A DNA stretch of 64,000 nt from Mikania micrantha (Eukaryota > Streptophyta > Magnoliopsida > Asterales > Asteraceae): assembly GCA_009363875.1 (NCBI GenBank), contig CM018692.1, positions 94,206,137 through 94,270,136 on the forward strand. Reading direction: 5' to 3'. The translations under genes were made by a program, and so were the position numbers. Below are positions 34,630-46,176 of the stretch, piece after piece (the stretch's first letter is position 1; each line of letters begins with the position of its first letter). Under the pieces are notes generated by a model, which saw nothing but the letters and a program-made list of their open reading frames with translations, made no database searches and had not been told where the DNA came from.

Positions 34630-34769
34630 CGTGTTCTTACAGGTTATAAATGCAACATTGCTCTCCATCAATAGCTCTAGTAGTTAAAGAAGATTTTTTT
34701 GGTTCTTTTCAATGTACAAAAACAGACATAGAAAAGAAACAAATGAAATTGATAAATTATTCTTCATAG
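34630..34769 (+). pseudogene. Decayed Copia, RT continuation after LTR A
   Basis: Directly after the second GTGAT the sequence reads RVLTGYKCN, then with frame changes PSIALVVKEDFFGSFQC and KTDIEKKQMKLI. These are the residues that follow QKAY in the intact Copia at about 56810-56950. This shows that 8799-34629 is one composite insertion into this element. The reading is cut again at 34769 by LTR F, and the remainder (RNase H, 3' LTR) is not found. Confidence 0.88.
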
Positions 34770-35344
34770 TGTCACACCCTCGACCGACAGGGTGGATCGG
34801 CGTCCTGTCGGGCAGAATAGTCCCGGGGCGCGATATCTGGTTGATCAGATTGTATACATAGCACATGATATATAGGCAAGTACTACATTTCATTCAGCAT
34901 AACAAAGTTAAATCACATCTTGTCAAACAAAATAATTTAACCCTGTCACAAAATGAAATTTACAAGTCTTGAACCTTGTAGCTAACAAGATTTCACAAAA
35001 TTGCTTGCAAAAGAAGTTAGGTCCACTACTCTGGCACCTGACTTGCATACTAACAAACATTCATCTTATACATGTTCGTCGCCTGAGAAACATTAAAAAT
35101 CTTGTCAACATTTATGTTGGTGAGTTCATAATGTTTGTTTTGAAAAAAATGATTTTGAAATAACGGTTTGTGAAAAGTGGTAATCTACTGCACGAGTGAA
35201 CGTTCCTACGATTGTGTAATTAATGGAAATTGTTACACAAATTAATTTTATTATCGTAATGTGTAGATCTATCACCTCTTCGTAGAGTTAGATAGCTTAT
35301 AAAAAAATTTATTTGAAAATAGTTTTCATCATGTTTAGTCATGA
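34770..35344 (-). mobile_element. LTR F: Gypsy-type LTR, 5'-end part on + strand
   Basis: It starts TGTCACACCCTCGACCGACAGG and shows the family pattern (GGGGCGCGATATC, then CGCCTGAGAAAC... GTTGGTGAGTTCATAA near 35080-35130). The minus orientation is inferred. Preceded by CATAG; I did not find the matching copy downstream. It is interrupted at 35345 by LTR G, and its other part is not located with certainty. Confidence 0.65.
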
Positions 35345-36259
35345 TGTCACACCCCTAAGTTTCCACCACCGAGGGTGTGATCGAGAGCGGTACAGGATCG
35401 CAGTCTCCAGTCACACTTACGAGACCTACATATCTAGTTATATACGTACATCCAATTTCTTAGATAAAACAGTTTAGTAAATCAGAGTTGCAAAATCTAA
35501 GTAAAATGCTAACAAAAAATTTGAAATCAAAAGTTGAGAAGTGGTTTAAATTGTTTAATCATTAGAATACAATACAAAACAAAATAGTTAAATTGTTCTT
35601 AACAGTCTAAGACACTTAGGAGATTCATATGAATCTGTCCTAGCGTCCTAGTCATGCGTGCGTGCCGTAGTTACCTGAGAAAATATGTAAGTAAAATGTC
35701 AACACAACGGTTGGTGACAGCACATGTTTTGTATCAACAGTAAATAATAAATGTTTAAAGTAAATGTTGAAGGACTACATATCATTATAATGCAATACCG
35801 ATTGATAGCTAGTTAATACAGTTATATTATATGTGGGTTCAAAACCAAAGCTAAATGCATGTATCCCGCCATGTCCATTACACAAGACAATGGCAGATAG
35901 TGTTTGGTTAATTTTGCTCTGTTCTGACTCTCAGTCAGTGTGGCCTCCTAGGCGTGCAACAAAGGGATTTGTCACACCCAAATAGTAATATTTAAGATTA
36001 CCACGCTATGCGCCTCGCGCTACTAACGGTCCGAGTTGTGTTGTGAGAACTTAGTTGTGATTGTGTCACACATATACATATAGTGATAAAGCATGTCCAT
36101 ATGTATCCAAAAATATGTTTGATGTTCCAAAAACAGTTATATGCAATGTTTTCTCCCTGAAAGGTAGAAAATAGTAAAAAGGGGCCGTGAACTCACCTAA
36201 TAGTGCAATTTCGGGTGTGTGCTCGCATACAGTGAATGCTAGCACCTGCTAGTGGTCAC
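35345..36259 (-). mobile_element. LTR G: Gypsy-type LTR, part
   Basis: It starts TGTCACACCCCTAAGTTTCC and shows the R/U5-type wording near 35670-35715 (CTGAGAAAATATGTAAG... CAACGGTTGGTGAC). Preceded by CATGA; no matching duplication found. It is interrupted at 36260 by LTR H. No coding sequence. Confidence 0.65.
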
Positions 36260-38749
36260 TGTCACACCTCAACCAACGGTGGAATATGTTTGTGCGTGAA
36301 TTTGATTGTTCATAACTCATGGTGCTACTTTGTAAGTTTCAATATTTAAACAATCATATTGCAATTACATTCAACAATCATAGAATTAAAATACATTACA
36401 AGAATTTCACATACAAAATAAATACTAAGCAATGTTTGATTTATGAATTAACTAAGTCCAAAATCCTATGTTTGTCTTCATGTCTTCACTAATCCTTTTA
36501 CACATGTAAAATAGAATTTGATCAACTATTTACATAGTTGATGAGATCTCATACAATTTGATATATAGATATATAATAAGAAATAAGATTCAACAGTAGT
36601 CTAATAAGAATCGATTTAAATATATATGTATACCACAATGTTTGATGAAACTAAAAACTAAAAATTCTTCAAAATTATTGAAACAATTATTTTTTTAAAC
36701 ATTTAAAATATAACTTTTGTAAAACTGAAAACTAAAAATTCTTCAAAATTTTCCCAAATGTTTATAAATATGTTTTATAACTTCTGTAATTTTTTTTTAG
36801 AATTTTTTTGTAATGCTTTGATATTCTTATTATATTTTAGACTATTTAAATACAATATAAATAATAGAAATAATAGAAATAAATCGTGAAAAATTCTAAT
36901 AATTGTACAAAATGTTTAGAATGATAAATTATAATTTCTGTAAATTGTTAAGAATTTTTAAATGTGATTTGGCATTTTTGTATATTTTAAACCATTTAAA
37001 TGATATTTAAATAGTAAAATAATAAAAATAAAATCTAAAAAATTCTGGTTTTTTTTCAGAATGTTTAAAACATTGGTTTTGATTTTTGTGAATTTTTATA
37101 GAATTTCTGGAGTTGGTTTGCTTATTGAAATAAAAGAAATAATAAATAAATAATTGTCCAAAACCGGTCACGCCCGTATTCGAACCCTAGGCCTCTACCC
37201 CAGACTAGAAAGCTTTTACCACTGAACAAGTGAGTGTATCTTGGTTCGGATCAAATTCCATTAGTGTTAAACACATTATAGAATAAACCCCAAATTCCTC
37301 AAGAACCCTAGAAATCAACCGAATCCAATTCTGCCAATTTATTAATCATGAGAGCCGAAATGTTTAGGTCTTTTAATCTACGTTCCAAACCGAATCTATA
37401 GAAATTAGAATTACCTCGAATGGTTCAGTTTTGATCGAGTTCCAGTAAATCTCAGTCGCGGTTGTTCAGGAGTAATTTTCGAGAGCTAGGATGAACTAGA
37501 GAGAGAATTATGGGTGGGGTTGTGTTCGTAATACATATATGTGAATAAAACCTTTGATTTTTGGGGTTATTACGTTCGAATCGAAAAATCCATTTCAACA
37601 CCATTTTTTTATTTTTTGTTAGTTTATCGAGAATGAAGTTTTCAATCTGTACATGCCAGTAGCTCAATTTCAATTCAAACATCGGTTTGATTCACACTCC
37701 ATGTTTTGAGAAATACTTACCATTCGAAAAGAGGAAAAAACAGAGTCTTTGTCTTAAAAATGCGTTAAGAAAGGGTAGGGTTTCTGACAAGTTACCGTCG
37801 CATCCATTTCATTAGGAGGAATAGATTACTCGATCTATTAATGTATCGCTCACTACACTGTTCATTTTAGTTCCTACTGCTTTTTTACTTGTTCCTCCGC
37901 AAGGTTCGTCCACAGAGGGTGAATGTGGAGTTCAACCTACCATTTCTTGAATCAAAAATCGGATTAAATGTTGTTGTTATTGGGTATTTATGATCTAGAA
38001 ACATTAGGAATTACATTTGGGTCATAGGGCATCGAAAACCCGTTCGTTTGGGGTCCGAATCGGTCGATTTCGTGTGTGGGATATCTAGCCGGAGCTCGCC
38101 GGATTCCGGCAGCTTGAAATATTGGAAGGAAAACGGGAATGAAGAACCAGAAAGAAAAGTTCTCGACTTTTCTTAGTTTTTTTTTTGCATTTCAAGGTTT
38201 CTTTCATTTATTTATTTATTTATTTTTATTATTATTATTTTCCTTTTTTTATTATTATCATATATAATAATATATATATATATAACATATTTCTAATGGT
38301 CTTTAACAAGCTTTAAAAATCTTTATAAAACTTTTATAAACTTTATAATATTTTACTAATTTGTTTAATAACAACCAAATTTATTATATTTTATAGCAAC
38401 GTTTGTAATTCTCATACATCTTTTTATAAAGATAAATGTATATATGTTTATTTATAAAATGCTTATGATTGTTTTAAATCCTTTACTTATTTGTTGTTTA
38501 CAAGTATCTATATATATTAATATATGTACTTAACCACATAAATTAACAAGTGATGTATATATTTATATATGCACCAATTTGTTTTATTTCATCAAAGTTT
38601 GATTTAGTTAACTTATTAATAGTTTTGCATTTGTTTTATAAATATGTTTGCATGTTGATCCATGTATAAATATTTTAACTTAATTAATACCAAAGACTTT
38701 TGTTTATTAAAAATCGGCATAATTACTTTTTTAGGAAAATCGTAAATAT
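36260..38749 (-). mobile_element. LTR H: Gypsy-type LTR followed by internal 3' end
   Basis: It starts TGTCACACCTCAACCAACGG. The right end is placed near 38749 because CCTCCCTACTTTAGAAAATTTCGTCCCGAAATTT follows at 38751. That matches the polypurine-tract neighbourhood of Gypsy E (TTTCGTCCC just outside the LTR). H is therefore the 3' LTR of a minus-strand element whose interior begins at 38750 but is truncated. Contains long AT-rich runs (36600-37140) and a tRNA-like module. Confidence 0.65.
37160..37240 (-). repeat. tRNA-like module in LTR H
   Basis: On the minus strand, an A-box-like ACTTGTTCAGTGGTAAAAG (37214-37232) is followed about 30 bp later by the B-box-like GGGTTCGAATAC (37176-37187). 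Same style as in LTRs B and C. No complete cloverleaf. Confidence 0.45.
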
Positions 38750-39382
38750 CGCAACCTCCCTACTTTAGAAAATTTCGTCCCGAAATTTAGTTAGGAAAAA
38801 CAATTAAATAAATTTTATCTTTCGACTAGACTATGTTATTTTGTGAACATTCCTAAACTATTAAATTTGACTTTACTTAAGTTATTTGTCAAAATTTATA
38901 CGCATTTCCTTACAATGTGTATTGAATCAGCAATGTACACTTCGTTAAGAAGTTTGTAGAAATTCTTGGTTTTCTTCTCAATATATGATTTTAATGAGTT
39001 TCCCAAGAAAGTGTATTGAGTCACCAATTTACACTTCAATAGGAAGATTCATAGAGTTTTATTTTATGAAATCTCTATTATATTATCTTTGAAGTGCATT
39101 GAATTACCAATGTACACTTACAATTAAGACATACGCAGAGATTTATAATTATAAATTTGTTGGTTAATTTACCTAACCATCTTTTCAAATATTAAATATG
39201 CATTATATTAAATATGCATTATGTTAAAATGCTAAATATATTTTTTGTACCACTTTTTAAAATTTTGAAATAAGTTGCAGTTGAGCGTACTCTTATGATC
39301 GGAATTGAACTTAAGTTAAATTTACAATATAAACCATTGAAAATAATCTTGTATATATTTATCTTTTTTTTAGCAACAATTC
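38750..39382 (-). mobile_element. Internal 3' remnant of element H with three spaced repeats
   Basis: After the polypurine-like tract (TTTCGTCCCGAAATTT, 38762-38790) there is no readable pol. A 26-bp motif close to GTGTATTGAATCAGCAATGT followed by ACACTT occurs at about 38917-38942, 39011-39036 and 39094-39119, spaced 95 and 83 bp. The diverged spacers show the repeats are old. The stretch is cut at 39383 by LTR I. Confidence 0.55.
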
Positions 39383-41523
39383 TGTCAAACCCCGCCAAGG
39401 CGGAACACGCGAGGTGCGACGGTAAAGGTTTCACAGTCATTGTTTACATTGAACGACTTCTACATGCATTAATAATTAGTTTTTACATCATGTCTTAAAT
39501 TACAATCATCCGATTTATAACAAACATATATTCTAAACTTCAAAATATCATAGGTAAGACTATATAAACATGTCTTAAGTAAATAGGCTATGATAGAGAA
39601 AATCCCAAAAATGCGCATGTTAACGTGATGAGACTTCATGCAAAACATTCCCAAAATATGTCCCATGCTTGCTTCAATTATCTGAGAAAATACATGCTAA
39701 AAACAGTCAGCATAAAGCTGGTGAGTTCACAGGTTTAGACACGTAAAAATTGAGTTATTTCATTCGACCACAAGGTTTCAAAATGTGACCATTGTTCTCA
39801 AAAACAATATCATGAGTTGTGTATATTAATTATTACCATGAGCTCCCATAACCGAACTCGACATGATTGAATTGCCCCATCCCAATGTTCTATCGCAAAA
39901 CATTGTATTGAGATGAATATTGTGCACCCGATCTGACCTACAATCAAAGTTAGCGCTACTAACCACGGGTGGGGGTTGTCACTCCTGAATAGTACTATTC
40001 CCAATAATTCACGTTCACCCACAATTAACGGTTATAGAATAGGGGACTTAAAGCGATAAAAGTAACTCATGTAATAATGTGTTGAACCAAAACCACTTGT
40101 GTCAATGAGACGATTACAAGCATGATTTCTCCCCCTGTGAGTTAGTAAAACATTGTAGAAAATAGGGGCCGTGAAACTCACTGTTAGAGTGGATCTCTGA
40201 TTCCTGAGTATGAATGTTGTCTTGTATGGAATCCCTACCCGGTTCCTACAACATTGCGGATTTCCATTGAGTTCGTGAACTTGTCAAAGTTCGTGTTACT
40301 ATTGTTATGTTTCGTGTTATTGTTACGATGTTCTTGGTATATTTTTGTTGTTATATTTTTCGTACAAAAATGTGTTTTATAGTTGTAAAAACTTTTTATA
40401 ATGTCTTAAGAATACTTATTTATTATTTTTGTATTTTGAAAAATGTTTATTTTTGTCTATCAATATCTAAAAACTTGAAATATTATATTTTCATAATAAC
40501 CATTTAAATCACTTCATATATACGTATACGAGTTAATATTTCATTTTTCATGACAATTATATATATATGTAGTACATATGGGTATGAATGTTTAAATTTT
40601 TCGTTTTCTGACAGATTCAGTTCACTGACTTCGAGCGAAGTTTTAAAATAGGAAACGTTTTTATAAAATCATGAAAATTTACAGTCAAGTATTTTAACGT
40701 GTTCCGAACAACTTTCGTTAAGAAAATTTCTTGAGATTCTACTCGGAGGTAGACTGAAACAGCCACTAAAGTCAAAAGGTCGAAATATGCGTACTGATTT
40801 TGTAGAGATTGTTTCGGGTAGCGTTTGGTTGAGTTAGAAAACGTATAAGTAGTTCTTAGAAAGCTAACTCAACGAACTTAACCATAGAGTTTGAGTTTGC
40901 TAATTTTCGTGTTTTTAAGACAAAGTTATAGTTAGTTAAAGTTGGGACAGATTCTGTCTAAAAATCTGAAATGTGTATATGTGTGTATATGTAATTTTAA
41001 ACTAAACGTTTGAGAGCCGTTTCACCTTAGCAAGCAAGGAGAAGGATGAGAGTTGTAGAAATAGATCTTGATCTTGTAGGGAAACTTGGAAGAATCTGAT
41101 CCTTGAGGTTGTGTTCGAGAGGAAGAGAGGTCCAACAAAACTTTGAGGCTGGTCCACTTGGTGGTTGTTTCTTTACCAGATAAAAACCAAAAGGTTTGAA
41201 AGGGGTGCTGGTTTTGGTGGTGTTGAAACTAAAAAAAATAGAGAGTGCAAGAGTAAGTGTGTGTTGTGTGTTTGAGTTGTGGAATTTTTGTGGGTGTGTT
41301 CTTACAAGACTTCCTACATCTATTTATATTAGATTTGAAATATGGCTTTTTGAATATTTAATTGAAGCATGGGATTTACGTACACACCAAGAAGTAAGGT
41401 GAGAAGATGTTGAGTGTTTGAATATTTGTAATAATGGTATGGCATAGTACATAAAAAAAATCCTTCAAGACATGATTGAGATTTTGATGAAAAAGATTGC
41501 CATAAAAAATTTGATTGCTGTCA
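39383..41523 (-). mobile_element. LTR I: solo LTR with target duplication AATTC
   Basis: It begins TGTCAAACCCCGCCAAGGCGG and ends GATTGCTGTCA, flanked by AATTC at 39378-39382 and 41524-41528. It is 2141 bp with no coding region. R/U5-type wording lies near 39680-39730 (TGAGAAAATACATGC... AGCTGGTGAGTTCAC). One of the smaller LTRs of this set, and a solo copy. Confidence 0.8.
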
Positions 41524-41528
41524 AATTC

Positions 41529-43735
41529 ATAATAAGCAAAACAACTTGCTTTTCTTCTTTTTTTTTTATCCTACGTTCACCTTATATATTTATAAAGTTG
41601 CAATATTTTATTTTTATTTTTTTTATTTCTTACACACTCTCATATATATATATATATATTGATTATTTTTTTTTAGGATGATGATAGGTGAGAGTGGGAA
41701 AAATAAATAATATGATCGTAGGTAGGAGTATAATCAGGTTCCTAAAATATGTATACATATGCATTCTTACTATGTTTTTAAGACCCAGTGTTAGTGTTTA
41801 TTTAACAAGTTTTGATTATGATATTAAAGTTTTAAGTTTTGTGATTTGATTGACAATTTAATACATAACGTTATTATATATTTTTCTTTATATTGCTTGT
41901 TGAGTTTAAATAAATCTAACATAGATACATAAAAATTAAAGCTTCGGTCGAGATTAAAAACTGAGTAATTGACGGATGTCACAAATTCATAGTTTATAAT
42001 TTCATCCTTTATCTCCAAAGATTTAATCTTTCATTCTGGATGTTCATGTTCTTAGAAATCTCATTGCTTTAACAACGTTTATATATAGGTTATATGTAGA
42101 GTGAACTTAGCCACTAACCCACCACATTATCAATGCATGATAGCTTCCCCAGTAAGATCCTATCATATGTGTTATAATCATTAATGTTTTTATTTGTTTT
42201 AATATCTCTAGTTGTTATAATACGGTAACGGTGAGTGATGATTAAGTTTTGATTACAAAAGATTCTGGTATTATAATCGTTAATTGCCTTGTAAATTCTT
42301 GAAGGTTAGAATATATGAAACTATAGGGAGATTAGACAGAATGTGTCAGCATGGCACTTTAAACCACAAGTTCATTTGTCCTAAAACATTCCAATTGCTT
42401 TGATAAAAAACAACTAAAAAGCCATATTTGTTTAGTTTCAATGTGTAACTGAAACAAACCAAATCATGTATTAACCTTGCTCACAGAATTTGTTAAGTGT
42501 GATATTTTTTGTTGACCCAATGTAGGCAAATGTTGACAAAATGACTTGTGTCAACATATGCATAACATGCCTGAATCACGGGAGATGCATTTGGAACAAT
42601 AATGAGCGATACATTGGTTTGAATCACTTGTGTTTTCAGTATCCCACAGTTTTGAATACGATGACCAAATGAGTGCAGTTGTTGCACCATCAGCATCGTT
42701 TGGTAGGAAGAAGATCAAACGTTAGATAGGAGTTGTGTGAGTTTTGATGACGTATCACCTTGTTTGAGTAAAAAAAAATTTTGTTTGAATAGAAAGAGTC
42801 TGATTATGAATAATATAGGGTTGTTAGAAATACATAAGTTATGTGATATTATAGTACTTTCCAATGTAATACTATCTATCACCAAATCTTAAGAGTAATA
42901 TTCTGATAAGTCATGGAATTGTAATATAGACCTCATGAATAAAATATGTGACATTATAACTTTTTAGATATAGTGACAAATCACTAATCGTAGTTACAAT
43001 ATCATGAACCTTTAATTTGAGTTTGTGTATAAAAAATCCACCTCAAACCTTGGTATGTAAGTATTATTTGATTTGACTAACCGCCTTTTCGAAATTATAA
43101 CCTACTTGGTCAAGCTTTTGGTTTTACTCACAATGTACTGTCGGTGCTTATATATAGGGTATACCGCAACCAACCCATCACACCAAAAGTACTTTGAAAG
43201 CATACCAATCACCTAACAATACTAACATAAACTCTAAGTACACATATGTTTGAATAGGAGTTGGAGAATTGATTTGATATTTATCAATGAATATGTTTTG
43301 AATTCCAGATCAAAATTTGTCCAGATTTAAGTTTCCATTCAATGCCTGCTACAGTTGTGTTCATTATTTCTTGTTGCAAGATTCACATGTACTGCAAATT
43401 CTCGTTCCGTGTGCACCCGCAACGATAATTTGCCTTACATGATTATCCTACTTTTTGAACAAGATACACAACTTTAGTTATTATGAATGGAAAACTAGTT
43501 GCCACAATTGTTGTGTTTCATAAGACATTTGGTGTAACCAACTTCAATCAAACAGATTGAAGAATTTCACCCTATAAAATCATAAACTTTGACAAGATTG
43601 ATATTTGAAAGATATTGGAATAGTTCTATCCATATGACGTTTGCTGTAACAAGCTTTAAACTATCAGGTTATTGCAACTCCTTCACATAATACTCAACCT
43701 TGACTAATTCAAAAGTCATATATGCATAGTGATTC
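41529..43735. other. Degenerate LTR-like sequence, no gene supported
   Basis: Two short blocks (42080-42150 and 43140-43190) resemble the LTR motif TTATATATAGGGCATATG... CCACCACAT, so this is probably the remains of LTRs F, G or H. A minus-strand 67-codon frame at 42493-42696 is not recognised and is not called. Confidence 0.5.
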
Positions 43736-43987
43736 CACTACTAAAAAAATAAGCCTAATGCAACCTTTTTTTGACACAAAAGGTTGCAAATAGGTTGCAT
43801 TATGTGAAATTGCATTAGCCTAATGCAACCTTTTTATTACATAATGCAACTTTTTTTTAAAAGTTGCATTAGGAAAAAGAAAATTGCATTATGTAACAAA
43901 AAAGTTGCATTAGATCTTATGCAACTTCAGCTAATGCAGCCTTTTTTTTACTATAAAAGTTGCATTAGGATGATTTTTGTAGTAGTG
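43736..43987. mobile_element. MITE with CACTACTA ends and TTGCATTAG repeats
   Basis: It starts CACTACTAAAAAAATAAGCC and ends with the inverse of CACTACTACAAAAATCATCC. Between the ends, AATGCAAC and its complement GTTGCATT alternate about ten times, so the whole 252 bp can fold back. Ends and subterminal repeats resemble non-autonomous CACTA-like elements. A clear target duplication was not found. Confidence 0.65.
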
Positions 43988-44447
43988 TCTATTCTATTTA
44001 ATCTAATAAATCAAGGTTTTTAAAGACACATGGCGTGATTCTAGAGGACCTTATCTTTGATTTCCCGCCTCTCTCTCCTATTTAATACACTTTACATGAA
44101 ATTATAATATTAAATATAAAATACTTTGTTTTGCATTTTAAACTAACATATTTTATAATACACTAAAAATATATTAATATTAAAAAAACACATTTTAAAT
44201 ATCCAACTTATTATAAAATATACAATTTTTAAAAATAGTATTTTAAAAAAAATTTTAAGAAACAAGCATTGAAAAAAGTTATTGTTTAAAGAAGTAATAT
44301 AATTATTTTATTACTTAAATTATTAAATTATACAAAATTCTAGCCATATTTTATATTTAAAACTCTTAAATTATCTAAATTTTCATTAATGATTGTTTAT
44401 TATATTTTAATCATTCTACCCGTGTAATACACGGGGAGCTAACCTAG
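43988..44447 (+). mobile_element. Non-autonomous Helitron-like element (copy 1)
   Basis: It starts TCTATTCTA... AATAAATCAAGG and ends ...CTAACCTAG followed by T. A perfect hairpin (CCCGTGTA/TACACGGG) lies about 10 bp before the end, which is the Helitron signature (5' TC, 3' hairpin and CTRR, T outside). It is about 85-90% similar by eye to the copy at 61396. No Rep/helicase is encoded. The exact 5' base is uncertain because the MITE ends at the same point. Confidence 0.7.
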
Positions 44448-45116
44448 TATATAATAAATCAAGGTTTTTTTTGTCACATGTTATTCTACGGGGCATGTTT
44501 TATTTTTATTTTCTTCCTAAAACTTAAAGTATTAAATCATTTATTAACACCCATTTATTAATAATTGTAATTAATAAATTTGACAAATTATTACTTTAAC
44601 TTATTTTCTTATATTTGATAACTTATGTATATAAATAAATAATTAAGTCATGAATATCTTACACTTTCAATGTAGAAATTTAATAATATGTTTAGAGCAT
44701 ATTGAAAAAAACAAATAACTAAACAAAATAAAATAAAATAAATACATTATAAAACAAATTGTAAACTATACAAATAATGATTTTTATAAAAAATGAGAAT
44801 ATTAAAAACCCGAATTATTTCATGTATGTTTATATATTTTCATAACAAAATAAAATAAATAGATATATTATAAAACAAACCGTAAACTATACAAATAATG
44901 ATTTTATTAACAACAACAACTGTTTTCCATGAATTATTTTTACATATTTTAAAATATTTAGCTTGTTAGGATGATTTGAAAGTTAAAATACAATATGTAC
45001 ATTTATAAAAAAAAATTCAAGTGTAATTCTTATTTTTTTATAGACATAACTTTTTTATTAAAAAGTATATAACATTTTTTATATTAAACACGTGTAACAA
45101 ACGATATTTAACCTAG
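44448..45116 (+). mobile_element. Second Helitron-like element abutting the first
   Basis: Immediately after CTAG of copy 1 the sequence again reads ATAATAAATCAAGGTTTTTT, then differs internally, and ends ATTTAACCTAG followed by T, with the palindrome ACACGTGT upstream of the end. It contains its own internal duplication (CGTAAACTATACAAATAATGATTTT near 44763 and 44880). The two elements therefore lie head to tail with no spacer. Confidence 0.55.
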
Positions 45117-45639
45117 TATATAAAATAAAGGAATTCAGCTATCCGAACAAATGAAAAGCCAATCACTTCACAAAACTACCCACACCACACCACACCAGGT
45201 AGCTATAATCTCCTCTTCATTTCACATATACGTCACGTAAACAAATATTTATATGACCATTCTTTACATACATGTAACATCGCCTCTTTCTCACTCCATC
45301 ACCCTTCCTTATTTTCCTTTTCTTTTCCTCTAACGCACTAGGCTCACGCCTGACCCGATATACCGGTGTCACACCGGCTCCGTTATCTGAGTGCTCATGC
45401 CCCACTACATACATCTTGAGCAAGTAATGAATTGACATTGTTGTGTATAACTATATTGTTATTAATAAATAATTTGCATGCCATTTTTAATGGCTTCAAT
45501 ACACCGAATACATTAAATGGTTCCGGAGCTAAAAATGGATCAACAACTAATTGAGTTGACAAAACTATTTTAAATACGTTTAAACAATAAAGTTAGATAA
45601 AAATTACTTTCAAGGGTTATATTTTAATTAGTACTAGGC
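45117..45639. other. Unassigned sequence
   Basis: A minus-strand frame at 45217-45438 (73 codons, basic, no recognised domain) lies in a stretch of less AT-rich sequence (45180-45430). It might be a decayed gene piece, but no family is recognised, so it is not called as a gene. Confidence 0.35.
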
Positions 45640-46168
45640 AAGATGGAGGATCGGTTGGATACACCAATCTTGAAACGATTACAAAGAAACTGTGCCCGAG
45701 CTAGCCGTTTGGCAAGCAGCTAGCCGGTCCCGAGAATGAGCATGTAAGACACATGGTTAACTTGCGACAATTTGTTCTCCCACAAAATCTTAATCTAGTG
45801 CAACATGTTTCATGCGGGAATGGTAAATCGGGTTCGCACACAAATAAGTGGCTCCTGTGGGGTCACAAAATAGAGTGGGTGTGACAGAGATCTATATTCC
45901 AAGCTCTTGCAATAAGTGTTTGATCCAAAGTAATTTCATTAAGAATTTAGCAGTAGACCTCGATTGAAGAACAAGAGACATACTTTTGTTTTGTGTATTT
46001 TCAAGAGACAACATTGGTGCCAAGGTATAATATGTAAGCATTAGTAGATCGTTAGGCATTGTTAAGACCACCCCAATCCTAATATGAGAAGACCAATAAC
46101 CTGAGAAAAGAGTAGCGAGTAAGAAAGAGATCGTGATGGATAGTACCTTTAAGATATCGACGTGCACG
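45640..46168 (-). pseudogene. Copia RNase H relic (minus strand), 3' part
   Basis: On the minus strand, in several frames: RRYLKGTIHHDL, then SWKSTKQKSVSRSSTEAKF, then LLWIKHLLQELGI, then CDNTGATYLCANP and RMKHVAL, ending with VSNRSSIL near 45645. These are the RNase H domain and C-terminal end of a Ty1/copia pol, from a different lineage than the copy in the HCT intron. Several frameshifts. It continues across a hAT insertion at 47430. Confidence 0.82.
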
Positions 46169-46176
46169 CCTGAGAG

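Noticed and set aside
42493..42696. Minus-strand 67-codon frame with Cys/His-rich wording
   Set aside because: No recognised family, and spacing of Cys and His fits no known zinc motif. Lies in degenerate LTR-like sequence.
34770..43735. Complete nesting order for LTRs F, G and H
   Set aside because: Start sites are clear, but I could not find matching target duplications for CATAG, CATGA or GTCAC, so no order is claimed beyond LTR I (AATTC).
43733..43990. Three-base target duplication of the CACTA-like MITE
   Set aside because: Flanks read TTC and TCT, which do not match. The right flank was replaced by the Helitron-like element.
45217..45438. Minus-strand 73-codon basic frame
   Set aside because: Could be a decayed gene, but nothing supports a function or exon structure.
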